A DNA stretch of 64,000 nt. It comes from Flavobacterium branchiarum (GTDB lineage: Bacteria > Bacteroidota > Bacteroidia > Flavobacteriales > Flavobacteriaceae). The notes under the pieces are model-generated. The model ran no database searches and was not told the DNA's origin. It saw only the letters and a program-made list of their open reading frames with translations. A program made the translations under genes and the position numbers. Within the stretch, counting starts at the first letter, position 1; each line of letters starts with the position of its first letter. The stretch lies in contig NZ_JAUFQQ010000005.1 of NCBI RefSeq assembly GCF_030409845.1, positions 992,001 to 1,056,000 on the forward strand. The letters are read 5' to 3'. This document shows positions 6,884-16,024 of the stretch, one piece after another.

Positions 6884-8614
6884 CTAGACAGGAACTAAAA
6901 AATTAAAAGATTGCCTTTTTTTATTTTCCAATCTTTTAAATTCTTTATCAGCCATCAACTGTGCTTGTTCAAAAAAAACAACACAAATTTCTTTAAGAAA
7001 GTTATTATATTCAGAGACATTCCTTTGTGCTTCTTTATGCTTTATCCTTTCTGAATTTAGACAAAGGAATTGATATATTAAATTCTCTTCATTATCTGCA
7101 TAATCAAAAGGAAGCTCAATTTTTTGTATATATTTCAACAAATAGAATAAAGTACTCATTGAAAACCTGCCTGTATGATATCCTAAAAACAAATGAATAT
7201 GTGCAATTGCAACTTGTTTTAGCGTCTTGTGCAAAAATTCATTTTCCATAGTTATTACATCAGGACTAAGGCAATCATATCCAAGAGTAAGGAATTGCTG
7301 AGCCAGTTGCATTTTACTATCATAAAATTTTCTCACAAAACCCATCTCCCTATCCAGTTCAAAACTCTTAGTATAAACAATAGATAAAGGACTATTATAG
7401 ACCAAAAGTCCATTTGCTATAATAGCATTAAAAAAGTATTTTTGATTACAGTTCTTCTTGCGTAAATAATTAATACTATGATTAAGGATCGTTACTTTAT
7501 ATTTAGCACCAAGTTTTTCTCTTATAGCAACTTCCATTAGCTCTTCTGCATTTTCAATATGCCCTAAATTAAGTGCCAGCAGATAAAAATGATAAACTGG
7601 CAGTTGCTTACTATAATTTACTCCCTTAGCTGTATTACCATCATGAATAGTAGTATATCCAAAACAATATATTGATCTTGTTTTTACAAAAGATTCAGAA
7701 ATTACAGCACCTATCTTCGAAAATGCTTCATCTAAAATGTAGTTTGACGGAATCTTATTCTCAAAAATAGCTCTTCCCAAATAAGTTTGATGATTAAGTC
7801 TTCTTATTTTTTGCTCACATGCCTCAATATATTCCTCAAAGAGTCTATTGATCTCTCTTTGCATTAATTCGATCTTAGCTTTTGCTCTATCTATTAACAC
7901 AAAATCTATAGCTTTCATCTCAATATTTTGCTGGATACTACCATAAGCCTCATTAAGCATGATTAAGATTTCTTTGTCTTCATCATTCTCTTTATCAAGT
8001 ATTGCTTTAAACGAAGGAGCAAAATCAATTATATAATCGTAGTGTATTAATAAACAGGTCGAACTAATAAATTCTGGTAAAAGAAACTCCGAAGCACAGA
8101 TGAAAATATAACGCAAGGCTTGATGCATTGTAAAAGCAGCATCTACACTCTTACTACTTCTTCTATAAATAGATACATTGCGAAAAATCACTACAGCTGC
8201 TTCAATGTCAATTTCAAAGCGCCTTTTTGCTTTTCTAGACAACTGCTTAGACGAATCTACATGCGGATAATATACCTTTGTGTCAGGTTCAAAATAAACC
8301 AATTCTTCATAAGTACAATGCTTTACAAAAAACAACTTCCCTTTTTTAAATCCATAATCGGCCCATTTAGAATTAATGAATTTAAAAATAAAATCAGGAT
8401 ATAACTTTGTAAACTTAAGCACCTTTTCTCCCAGCACATCTACATCTTGACTACAATTTTCTTTCAAGACAAAAGTTACAATAACAGCACTATTATTACC
8501 ATTGTGCGATACATAAATTGCCCCAGTTTCAACAAACTGTAACAAATCAATAATTGCATTTTCTAATCTTTTAAAATTGGGGGTACTTCTCGCTATTTTA
8601 ATCGGATAATCCAT
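6884..8614 (-). CDS. two-module nucleotidyltransferase-like/HEPN-like protein
   Basis: 576 residues, cytosolic. I read two diverged copies of one plan. Residues about 1-110 are an alpha/beta domain like a minimal nucleotidyltransferase without its catalytic GS...DxD. Residues about 115-265 are a helical domain whose core (AAFTMHQALRYIFICASEFL) matches the conserved helix of HEPN domains (AAFMLHQA..E type). Residues about 285-410 repeat the alpha/beta part (PVYHFYLLALN..., FFNAIIANGLLVYN). Residues about 415-540 repeat the helical part (LHKTLKQVAIAHIHLFLGYH). The catalytic Rx4-6H RNase motif is not evident in either copy. The assignment rests on pattern recognition only. The neighbouring divergent S24 repressor-like gene hints at controlled expression. 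Confidence 0.55.
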   Translation of the reverse strand: MDYPIKIARSTPNFKRLENAIIDLLQFVETGAIYVSHNGNNSAVIVTFVLKENCSQDVDVLGEKVLKFTKLYPDFIFKFINSKWADYGFKKGKLFFVKHCTYEELVYFEPDTKVYYPHVDSSKQLSRKAKRRFEIDIEAAVVIFRNVSIYRRSSKSVDAAFTMHQALRYIFICASEFLLPEFISSTCLLIHYDYIIDFAPSFKAILDKENDEDKEILIMLNEAYGSIQQNIEMKAIDFVLIDRAKAKIELMQREINRLFEEYIEACEQKIRRLNHQTYLGRAIFENKIPSNYILDEAFSKIGAVISESFVKTRSIYCFGYTTIHDGNTAKGVNYSKQLPVYHFYLLALNLGHIENAEELMEVAIREKLGAKYKVTILNHSINYLRKKNCNQKYFFNAIIANGLLVYNSPLSIVYTKSFELDREMGFVRKFYDSKMQLAQQFLTLGYDCLSPDVITMENEFLHKTLKQVAIAHIHLFLGYHTGRFSMSTLFYLLKYIQKIELPFDYADNEENLIYQFLCLNSERIKHKEAQRNVSEYNNFLKEICVVFFEQAQLMADKEFKRLENKKRQSFNFLVPV

Positions 8615-8746
8615 ATTTTATTTTTACATATTAATAACCACTTCCTTATTTAATAACTACATATAATCTCCTAAACTTTGATACACTAAATAATTTCATC
8701 TATTTTTTAGTTAAAACTATCAAATCAAATCGTATTCATAAGCATA

Positions 8747-8771
8747 TTTGTACATTTTTTTTGTACGTTTG
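8747..8771 (+). promoter_or_regulatory. candidate operator/promoter in the divergent HEPN-S24 region
   Basis: TTTGTAC occurs twice at 13-base spacing (8747-8753 and 8760-8766), giving two GTAC palindromes. The second overlaps TACGTTTG (8764-8771), a TAnnTTTG -7 element for the rightward gene. Overlap of a repeated palindrome with a promoter fits autoregulation by the S24-type protein. No good -33 TTG is in place. Confidence 0.35.
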
Positions 8772-8867
8772 TCACAATACTTAATACTTTTCTTATGAAA
8801 TTACAAATATATAGAGTTTATCCTACATATCGTAACAAAAGAGCAAATAATCTATAAAAAAATTAAA

Positions 8868-9560
8868 ATGATAGTCGCTAGAATATTACAAATCATTAAA
8901 TACAAAGGAATTAACAAAAGAAAATTCTATATCGAAACAGGTCTTTCTAACGGTTTTTTAGACAAGGTGAAAGACATTGGGGTTTCAAAAATAGACCATA
9001 TACTACATGCGTATCCAGAAATTAGCGTCATATGGCTTATCACTGGAAGAGGAAAAATGCTATTAAATTCAGTTTCTGATGCAGAAAAGGACAAAGTTGA
9101 AGAACCATCTACTAATATATACCTAAGTGAATCTACTAAACTACAAGTACCTTTATACGACATAAACACTCCCAACGGAGTTACTTCTTTGTTTCAAGAT
9201 TCAAATCAAAATCCAATAGATTTTATATCTATACCTAATTTACCCAAATGTGATGGCGCTATACGTATAAATGGCAACAGCATGCATCCTATAATAAAAA
9301 GCGGTGATATTGTGATCTATAAAAACATGAACAACATTATCGAGAATATCTTTTGGGGCGAATTGTATTTAGTCTCACTAATACCGGATGACTCAGAAGA
9401 ACTTATAATGGTTAAATGGATACAGAAATCGGAGAAAGGCGAAGATTGGATAAAATTAGTAAGCGAAAATCCGCAACACCAACCTAAAGACATTCTTATA
9501 TCAAATATAAATGGATTAGCCCTGGTTAAAGCAAGCATTAGAATAAATGCTACACACTAA
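8868..9560 (+). CDS. S24/LexA-like repressor protein
   Basis: 230 residues. Residues 1-65 form a divergent helix-turn-helix (RKFYIETGLSNGFLDKVKDI; YPEISVIWLITGRGKML is typical of phage-type repressors). Residues about 95-225 form the S24 peptidase-like domain with the nucleophile Ser in RINGNSMHPIIKSGDIV and the general-base Lys in MVKWIQKSEKG. Such proteins repress their own and neighbouring promoters and often lose activity by self-cleavage after DNA damage. No other phage gene is nearby, so this is a lone chromosomal regulator. Divergent placement next to the HEPN-like gene makes that gene a likely target. Confidence 0.85.
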   Translation: MIVARILQIIKYKGINKRKFYIETGLSNGFLDKVKDIGVSKIDHILHAYPEISVIWLITGRGKMLLNSVSDAEKDKVEEPSTNIYLSESTKLQVPLYDINTPNGVTSLFQDSNQNPIDFISIPNLPKCDGAIRINGNSMHPIIKSGDIVIYKNMNNIIENIFWGELYLVSLIPDDSEELIMVKWIQKSEKGEDWIKLVSENPQHQPKDILISNINGLALVKASIRINATH

Positions 9561-9627
9561 TTCAGATTTAGTTAAACAAAGTATCTTTAAAAATTCTCGT
9601 TTATATTTCATCAACCTTCCTAAAACA

Positions 9628-9658
9628 AATAAAGCTTCAGAAAAACTGAGGCTTTATT
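9628..9658 (+). terminator. terminator-like hairpin after the S24 gene
   Basis: Arms AATAAAGCTTCAG and CTGAGGCTTTATT form a 13-bp stem with one G-T pair around a loop of five A. Only a weak T tract follows. The gene's stop codon is about 70 bases upstream. Confidence 0.65.
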
Positions 9659-9736
9659 CGTTTAACATTCAATCAATTAAAATAAATTATATATTAGCAA
9701 AAAAAACATCAATTTTAGCTCTTTAGATCAAAACCC

Positions 9737-11257
9737 ATGACTAAGAAAACCATAATCTTACTCGGATTTATCATTTTAAAATTTGTTTTGCAATACAACC
9801 TAATATCCCCTGAATATAATTTGCAACGGGACGAATACCTTCATCTGGACCAAGCCCATCATCTGGCTTGGGGCTATTTATCGGTTCCTCCTGTAACATC
9901 TTGGATTTCTTATATCATACTACAACTCGGAAATTCTGTTTTTTGGGTTAAGTTCTTCCCTGCCCTTTTTGGTGCTTTAACGCTCTTGATCGTCTGGAAA
10001 ACTATCGATAAACTCAACGGAAACTTATATGCCCTAATTCTAGGTGCGACTTGTATCGTTTTTTCAACATTACTACGAATTAACATTCTTTATCAACCTA
10101 ATTCATTAGATGTATTATGCTGGACTACTCTTTATTATACCCTAATCCAATATAGTGATACTAAAAAATCAAAATGGCTTTATATAGGAGCAATCGTATT
10201 TGCCTTTGGATTTCTTAACAAATACAACATTCTATTCCTGCTTATAGGCTTACTCCCTGCTATCCTACTATCCAAACAAAGACAAATATTAGCCACTAGA
10301 AAACTATGTTATGCACTCCTTTTAGGACTTGTTCTTATTTTACCAAACCTGTTATGGCAATACAACAATAACTTTCCGGTTGTGCATCATATGAAAGAAT
10401 TAGCCGAAACACAATTAGTTAACATCGATCGTTTCGAATTTCTAAAAAAACAATTGCTTTATTTTATTGGCTCTTTCTTTGTACTACTTGCAGCATTGTA
10501 CGCCTTATTATTTTACAAACCCTTCGAAAAATATAGGTTCTTTTTTACTTCAATAATTTTCACACTTATTGTATTCTTATCCTTTAAAGCCAAGGCATAT
10601 TACGCCATCGGCTTATATCCTATTTACATTGCTTTTGGTGCTGTTTATCTCTCTGAAGTTTTAAAAACGAATTGGAAACGTTATCTACAACCTGTATTCA
10701 TAATCATCCCGCTATTATTTTTTATTCCGATGTACAACTTATCATTTCCAAATAAAAGTCCTGAATACATAATAAAACACCCTGAAGGCTATAAAAAACT
10801 AGGAATGCTTACATGGGAAGATGGAAAAGAGCATAATTTACCACAAGATTATGCTGATATGCTGGGATGGAAGGAACTCGCTCATAAAACAGACTCAATT
10901 TATTCAACTATCGCTAATCCAGAAAAAACCTTAGTTCTTTGCGATAATTATGGTCAGGCAGGAGCTATTAATTATTACACAAAAAAAAGAATTAAAGCCG
11001 TTTCTTTTAATGCCGATTACATAAACTGGTTCGATCTTACTACTCAATACACTAACTTAATTCGCATAAAGGAATATCATGAAAATGATGGTGAAATTAA
11101 AGAGACTAGCCCATACTTTAACTCCTATGCAGTAGCAGATTCAATCACTAATAAAAATGCTAGAGAATACAAAACAACTATTTTTGTTTTCACTGATGCA
11201 AAAATTGATATCAATAAAAGAATTATCAAAGAAATTAAGGAGTCTAAAAGGTTTTGA
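9737..11257 (+). CDS. ArnT/PMT-like membrane glycosyltransferase
   Basis: 506 residues. About ten transmembrane helices fill residues 1-340, followed by a soluble C-terminal domain. The first periplasmic loop carries the acidic signature of GT-C enzymes (LQRDEYLHLDQAHHLAWGYL, then SVPPVTSW). The helix layout matches the dolichyl-phosphate-mannose-protein mannosyltransferase/ArnT superfamily. These enzymes move a sugar from a polyprenyl phosphate donor to lipid or protein on the outer face of the inner membrane. Acceptor and sugar cannot be told from sequence. The gene stands alone. Confidence 0.8.
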   Translation: MTKKTIILLGFIILKFVLQYNLISPEYNLQRDEYLHLDQAHHLAWGYLSVPPVTSWISYIILQLGNSVFWVKFFPALFGALTLLIVWKTIDKLNGNLYALILGATCIVFSTLLRINILYQPNSLDVLCWTTLYYTLIQYSDTKKSKWLYIGAIVFAFGFLNKYNILFLLIGLLPAILLSKQRQILATRKLCYALLLGLVLILPNLLWQYNNNFPVVHHMKELAETQLVNIDRFEFLKKQLLYFIGSFFVLLAALYALLFYKPFEKYRFFFTSIIFTLIVFLSFKAKAYYAIGLYPIYIAFGAVYLSEVLKTNWKRYLQPVFIIIPLLFFIPMYNLSFPNKSPEYIIKHPEGYKKLGMLTWEDGKEHNLPQDYADMLGWKELAHKTDSIYSTIANPEKTLVLCDNYGQAGAINYYTKKRIKAVSFNADYINWFDLTTQYTNLIRIKEYHENDGEIKETSPYFNSYAVADSITNKNAREYKTTIFVFTDAKIDINKRIIKEIKESKRF

Positions 11258-11329
11258 CTTTTTAAGGTTCAAAGCAACAAAGGAGCAGAGTTACAAAGGT
11301 TTTGTTTTCGTTCAAAGTTTTTAGTTTTC

Positions 11330-11590
11330 AGTCACATGTCATCCTGAGCGGAGTCGAAGGACAGTCACAGTTTTCAGTTTTCAGTCGCAGTGCTCTATAT
11401 TATCTTGAATAGAGTCGAAGTACAGTCACAGTGCTATGCGTTCAGTCACTCGCTTAATGCTCTGAGTCGCCAGAGCCGAGTCAAAGAATTACTTATAGGC
11501 CTTTACAACTTTGTACCTTTGAACCTTTATAGCTTTGAGCCTTTGTACCCCAAAAAAACCTTAGCACCTCAGAACCTTAGAATCTTAGTA
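11330..11590. repeat. degenerate interspersed repeats
   Basis: Two kinds of low-complexity repeat fill the spacer. The first (about 11330-11480) has phrases such as CAGTCACAG and CCTGAGCGGAGTCGAAGGAC. The latter is the reverse complement of the CCTTCGACTCCGCTC units at 16025-16215. The second (about 11500-11595) is a decayed tandem of the type CTTTGTACCTTTGAACC. No gene is present. Confidence 0.8.
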
Positions 11591-11598
11591 CCTCCTCT

Positions 11599-11904
11599 TT
11601 AAGCCCTAAACAGCATATTCTTATTATAGTTATAAAGCACCAAATCATACGGTACTACGTTTGGCAATACTTTTTCAGAAGAAGCGTCAAACTGAATGTT
11701 ATTTGCTTTTCGGAATAAATAAATATCTTTCAAGCAATTTGACAAACTCTGGTGTATCATTGATGAAGTTATAGGCAATTTATTATCTCCTACCAATAAA
11801 TCAATTTGATAATTAGAACTCGATTTCGAAAGATTATTACCTATAATTCTTATTTCGAATGTTGTAGGTTTCCCGTTATGCTCACCCTGATACTGTACTC
11901 TCAT
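11599..11904 (-). CDS. conserved small hypothetical protein
   Basis: 101 residues, no signal peptide or membrane segment. The composition is protein-like with alternating strands (TTFEIRIIGNNL; YQIDLLVGDNKLPITSSMI) and a helix (LSNCLKDIYLFRKA). I do not recognise the family. It is isolated: its left end abuts the repeat spacer and about 290 bases of AT-rich sequence separate it from the next gene. Confidence 0.6.
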   Translation of the reverse strand: MRVQYQGEHNGKPTTFEIRIIGNNLSKSSSNYQIDLLVGDNKLPITSSMIHQSLSNCLKDIYLFRKANNIQFDASSEKVLPNVVPYDLVLYNYNKNMLFRA

Positions 11905-12198
11905 AGCTTATCAATTTAAATTAAGTATAATTCTATTTGCAAGGGTTCAAAACCCTATTGAAAGATAAATTTACTAATAAAAATCTTTTACATTCATAAT
12001 TAATTCTGAAATTTTTAAAACAAAACACAACTAATTTATAGTCTTAATTAAAAAATAGATTTCAAGATCAATTAACAATACCACATAAAAAATAGTAATT
12101 AAACTATAAAACAACATGATTTTAAGATAATTAAAACAAATGTCATTGGTATTTTATATTTTATTAAATTTGAACAACTAACCTTAAAACCTAATTTC

Positions 12199-12687
12199 AT
12201 GGAAATGAACTTCATAGCATTTTTAGCTTCAGCATTAACTACTCTTGTTACTGGTTTTATCTGGTACAATCCTAAAGTATTTGGAACAATCTGGATGAGA
12301 GAGGCCAGAATAACTCAAGATGATCTTAAGAAAGGAAGCATGCTTAAAATTTTTGGATTGACTTATGTGTTTTCCTTAATGATGACAATAATCGTTTCAT
12401 CATTAACAATTCATCAATCTGGTGCGATAGGAATGATTGGAGGCCCTCCGATGTTAGAAAGCGTAAAACCTTCTTTTACAGCATTCATGGCTGATTATGG
12501 AACGGCTTATCGCACTTTTAAGCACGGTGCTCTTCATGGATTTCTAACTGGAGTATTCTTTGCTTTTCCAATGCTTGCAATTAATGGCTTATTCGAAAGA
12601 AAATCTTGGAAATATATTTTTGTTCATGCAGGGTACTGGATTCTAACCTTAACCATAATGGGGGGAATCATTTGTGCATGGGCATAA
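12199..12687 (+). CDS. DUF1761-like membrane protein
   Basis: 162 residues with four predicted membrane helices. The first helix ends in the typical GFIWYNPKVFGTIWM and a late loop has KHGALHGFLTGVFFAFPMLA, matching DUF1761. The function of this family is not known. The gene is followed by a strong terminator, so it is monocistronic. Confidence 0.8.
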   Translation: MEMNFIAFLASALTTLVTGFIWYNPKVFGTIWMREARITQDDLKKGSMLKIFGLTYVFSLMMTIIVSSLTIHQSGAIGMIGGPPMLESVKPSFTAFMADYGTAYRTFKHGALHGFLTGVFFAFPMLAINGLFERKSWKYIFVHAGYWILTLTIMGGIICAWA

Positions 12688-12700
12688 ATTCAAAACTATA

Positions 12701-12741
12701 GAAATCCGTTTGAAAGATAAAATCAAACGGATTTCTCTTTT
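12701..12741 (+). terminator. terminator after the DUF1761 gene
   Basis: A 13-bp perfect stem (GAAATCCGTTTGA/TCAAACGGATTTC) with a 9-nt loop, then TCTTTT. Confidence 0.85.
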
Positions 12742-12822
12742 AAATATACTGTCCCTAAATAAGCCATAAATTATATTATTCTGTAATTATTAAGTAAATT
12801 TGAACAATATAGTACTCTTACC

Positions 12823-13968
12823 TTGAATGCATCTTATTCCTTCCAGATTTACAACAATACAGCATCACTTCCTAAATCATGGAATGATTTGGCTAGCCAC
12901 AATATTTTTTTATCAAGAGAATATCTTGAGGTTTTAGAAAAATCTGCTCCCACCAACATGCTATGCCATTATATCGGACTCTTTAAGAACACCGAATTAA
13001 TTGGTATTGTACTAACTCAGTTTGTAGATTCTAATAAGCTAGAATCATTTGGAGAGCGAGATAAATGCGTTAAAACAACTGTTCGTAATTTTGCCTTCAA
13101 AAAATTTGCTTCTCATGTTTTGTTTGTCGGCAATAACATGCTTACTGGACAAAATGCTTTTTCATTTTCCGAAAAAATAAGTCTACCAAAAGGAATTAAA
13201 TTACTGCACAAAGCAATTAATGCTTTAAAAAAGGATTTTAAATCTAAAGGAAAAAAGATTCACATTACAACTATTAAAGATTTTTCGGCTAAAGAAATTG
13301 ATCTTCTTGCTGACGAATTTAAAAAAGGATATACGTTTTCTATTCAGCCAAACATGGTTTTTAAAATCAATGAATACTGGAAAACTGAAACGGATTATAT
13401 CGATGCTTTATCCAAAAAATACCGTGACCAATACAAACGTACTCGCAAAAAAGCATTAGGAATCGAGAAAAGAAAAATGGATCTAAACGATATTATCGCT
13501 TTTGAAGATACTATTTATGATTTGTATTATCATGTTGCCAAAAATGCTCCATTCAACACTTTTTTCTTGGCAAAAAATCATTTTAGCGTTTTTAAAGAAA
13601 CATTACAAGATAAGTTCCTTTTTTACGGCTATTTTATTGATGGAAAATTAATTGGCTTTAATACTTTAATCATGAACGGAAGCGCAATGGACACTTATTT
13701 CTTAGGCTATGATGAAAGTATTCAGCGCGAAAAAATGCTGTATTTAAATATGCTTTATGACATGATAGCGTTTTCTATAAACAAAGGTTTTAAAGAAATT
13801 ATTTTCGCAAGAACTGCTCTAGAAATAAAAAGTTCTGTTGGCGCAAAACCCATTAAAATGTACGGACTTATCACACACAGCAATGCTTTAATCAACCATA
13901 ATATTGCTAAACTTTTTAATTACCTAGAACCTAAAAGCGATTGGCAGGAACGAAATCCGTTTAAATAA
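12823..13968 (+). CDS. FemAB/GNAT-like N-acyltransferase
   Basis: 381 residues, cytosolic, with no N-terminal signal. The C-terminal half (about 210-345) has the GNAT fold pattern of FemAB-like acyltransferases (FYGYFIDGKLIGFNTLIMNG; DTYFLGYDESIQREKMLYLN; KGFKEIIFARTALEIK). The first ATG is 45 codons in, which would cut into the conserved N-terminal strand region, so the TTG at 12823 is the likely start. Substrate is unknown. Relatives act in peptidoglycan or lipid amine acylation. Confidence 0.7.
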   Translation: MNASYSFQIYNNTASLPKSWNDLASHNIFLSREYLEVLEKSAPTNMLCHYIGLFKNTELIGIVLTQFVDSNKLESFGERDKCVKTTVRNFAFKKFASHVLFVGNNMLTGQNAFSFSEKISLPKGIKLLHKAINALKKDFKSKGKKIHITTIKDFSAKEIDLLADEFKKGYTFSIQPNMVFKINEYWKTETDYIDALSKKYRDQYKRTRKKALGIEKRKMDLNDIIAFEDTIYDLYYHVAKNAPFNTFFLAKNHFSVFKETLQDKFLFYGYFIDGKLIGFNTLIMNGSAMDTYFLGYDESIQREKMLYLNMLYDMIAFSINKGFKEIIFARTALEIKSSVGAKPIKMYGLITHSNALINHNIAKLFNYLEPKSDWQERNPFK

Positions 13969-14011
13969 ATACATTGCGTATTTAAGAAAATGACAAACTT
14001 CCCTGAAATTC

Positions 14012-14881
14012 TTAAGGGATAGCAATTTTAATTTGCTTGTGCAGAATATGAATATCTAACTCCGTTTGTGCACCACAATATTCTCCATCGATTTGAAAAC
14101 TAACCGGATTATTAGTTTTCATCACAGCTTTATCTGTCGAAATAATAACAATGTCATCTGAATCGATTGGCATATTTCCAGTAATTATTTTTCCAAGAAT
14201 TATTAAATCTAAGTTTTTTAAAACTACCAATTCAAATTTACCATCATTAACCATTCCTTTTGGATTAATTACAACGCCAGTTCCATATTTTTGAGAATTA
14301 GCAATCACTACCATCCTTGCCTCATGTTCTTCTGTTTGATTGTTTGCTGTAATTGAAACCCAAAAAGGATCTCTTGACTCTTTTATAGTTGTATATGCCT
14401 GTGATGCATAGCCCCAGAAACCTCTTAAATTGCTTTCTTCGTAATTCTTGATCAAGTCTGCATTAAGTCCGATATCACTTAAATGAATGCTTCTTTTGCC
14501 GTTAATAGATATCATATCCATCTCGATATAATTACTATGAAATGCAATACTTAGATTTTCTTCAAGACTTTTTGGAAGATTTAAATCAACTGATAAACCA
14601 TTGGCAGATCCTGCTGGCAATATCCCAATAACAACATCATATTGTTCCATTGCCTCAGCTACCATTTTTACCGTTCCATCTCCTCCCGCCACAATAATTC
14701 GGCTAGGCAGCTGCTCATTATATAATCGTATAATTTGAGCAACGTCATCCTTTCCTGTAGTTTCATATACTTCAAGATTAATATGACAAGTTACCGCATA
14801 GGATTTTACTGCCTCGATAAGTTCTGACTTATCCAAATCGCCCGAAATAGGGTTTACCACAAATAAGATATTTCGTTTCAA
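14012..14881 (-). CDS. YegS/DgkB-type lipid (diacylglycerol) kinase
   Basis: 289 residues. It has the DAGK catalytic domain motifs in order: NILFVVNPISGDLDKSEL at the N-terminus, the nucleotide-binding RIIVAGGDGTVKMVAEAM (about 77-94) and GILPAGSANGLSVDL (about 106-120). The C-terminal beta-sandwich ends in the usual SFQIDGEYC segment. It phosphorylates diacylglycerol or a similar lipid with ATP. It is divergent from the App1-like phosphatase gene across 61 bases, which links kinase and presumed phosphatase of the same lipid. Confidence 0.9.
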   Translation of the reverse strand: MKRNILFVVNPISGDLDKSELIEAVKSYAVTCHINLEVYETTGKDDVAQIIRLYNEQLPSRIIVAGGDGTVKMVAEAMEQYDVVIGILPAGSANGLSVDLNLPKSLEENLSIAFHSNYIEMDMISINGKRSIHLSDIGLNADLIKNYEESNLRGFWGYASQAYTTIKESRDPFWVSITANNQTEEHEARMVVIANSQKYGTGVVINPKGMVNDGKFELVVLKNLDLIILGKIITGNMPIDSDDIVIISTDKAVMKTNNPVSFQIDGEYCGAQTELDIHILHKQIKIAIP

Positions 14882-14942
14882 AATTTTATCTTTATATTTA
14901 TTAAAAAGTAATTACACCAGTTATTCCAAAAGTACACAATTA

Positions 14943-15911
14943 ATGAAGCCCATTTTAAAATTATATCGCGGATATGCTAACGATCAGGAACTAATTGTTA
15001 TGGGACACGTTTTTAAACCATCAACAGCTAGTGATTATGATTTTCAAAAGAAAAACTTTAAAAATGCGTCTTCTATACTTAAACTTTTCCGAATAAAAAC
15101 AATTCCTAATTATGATGTTTATCTAAAACATGGTAATAGACAAATTCACACTAAAACTCTTGATGATGGTTTTTTTAAATTCTGCATTCCTCTATATCAA
15201 AAAACTGACTTTGGATGGATAGATTACGAAGTTAGCATTACGCACAAAAGCGAAACAATAACATCTTTTGCATCCTTCATTAGACCTCATGATGGTAATT
15301 TAGGAATTATATCTGATATTGATGATACTTTTCTTATTTCGCACACCAAAAGTTTTTTTAGAAAACTATATATTCTTCTATTTAGAAATGTAAATGATCG
15401 TAAGATATTTGATGACGTTGTACCTCATTATCAAGCACTGAGTTCAGCTGGAAGAAACAATAAAAATGAAAAAAATGCTTTTTTCTACATTTCTAGTAGC
15501 GAATGGAATCTGTATCGTTTCATAATTCGGTTTACAAAAATTCATGATTTACCAAGAGCGGTAATTTTATTAAAGGATATCAAAACAGGAATATCCGATT
15601 TTTTTATGAGTGGCAGAGGAAGTCATAATCATAAGTTCGAAAAAATTAAACATGTACTGGAGTTTTACCCTAACCTAAAGTATGTTTTATTAGGTGATGA
15701 TTCTCAACACGATCCGATGCTATATGAAAACATTTGCAAAATATTTCCTGTGACTGTAAAAGCAGTTTACATAAGACAAACTGGAAAAAACAAGAAAGAA
15801 GCAACTAAAGCTATTCTGAAAAATTTAGAAAACCTTGAAGTTTCTATTTGTTATTTTAAAGATAGTAGTGAAGCAATTGAACATTCTAAAAAAATTGGAA
15901 TTATTACCTGA
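14943..15911 (+). CDS. App1-like phosphatidate phosphatase (DUF2183)
   Basis: 322 residues. Residues about 120-270 contain the App1 catalytic domain: GIISDIDDTFLISHTKSF carries the DxDxT nucleophile motif, ISSSEWNLYRFI the second motif, KHVLEFYPNLKYVLLGDDSQ the third, followed by HDP. An N-terminal beta-rich domain precedes it. Yeast App1 dephosphorylates phosphatidate to diacylglycerol, the reverse of the neighbouring kinase. No signal peptide or membrane helix is seen. Confidence 0.85.
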   Translation: MKPILKLYRGYANDQELIVMGHVFKPSTASDYDFQKKNFKNASSILKLFRIKTIPNYDVYLKHGNRQIHTKTLDDGFFKFCIPLYQKTDFGWIDYEVSITHKSETITSFASFIRPHDGNLGIISDIDDTFLISHTKSFFRKLYILLFRNVNDRKIFDDVVPHYQALSSAGRNNKNEKNAFFYISSSEWNLYRFIIRFTKIHDLPRAVILLKDIKTGISDFFMSGRGSHNHKFEKIKHVLEFYPNLKYVLLGDDSQHDPMLYENICKIFPVTVKAVYIRQTGKNKKEATKAILKNLENLEVSICYFKDSSEAIEHSKKIGIIT

Positions 15912-15930
15912 TTTGTATGAAATGTTAGAA

Positions 15931-16000
15931 GTGAGATGAAAGATGTGAGATGAAAGATGTGAGATGAAAGATGTGAGATGTAAGATGTGAGATGTAAGAT
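15931..16000. repeat. five tandem 14-bp repeats
   Basis: The unit is GTGAGATGAAAGAT three times and then GTGAGATGTAAGAT twice, without spacers. A partial sixth unit follows. It is noncoding. Confidence 0.9.
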
Positions 16001-16024
16001 GTAAAGTAAAAAACAGATACTGAT

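Noticed and set aside
8868-9560. S24 repressor as sign of a prophage
   Set aside because: No integrase, structural or replication gene of a phage lies around it.
12823-12960. ATG 45 codons into the FemAB/GNAT-like gene as its start
   Set aside because: It would remove conserved N-terminal strands; the TTG at 12823 keeps them.
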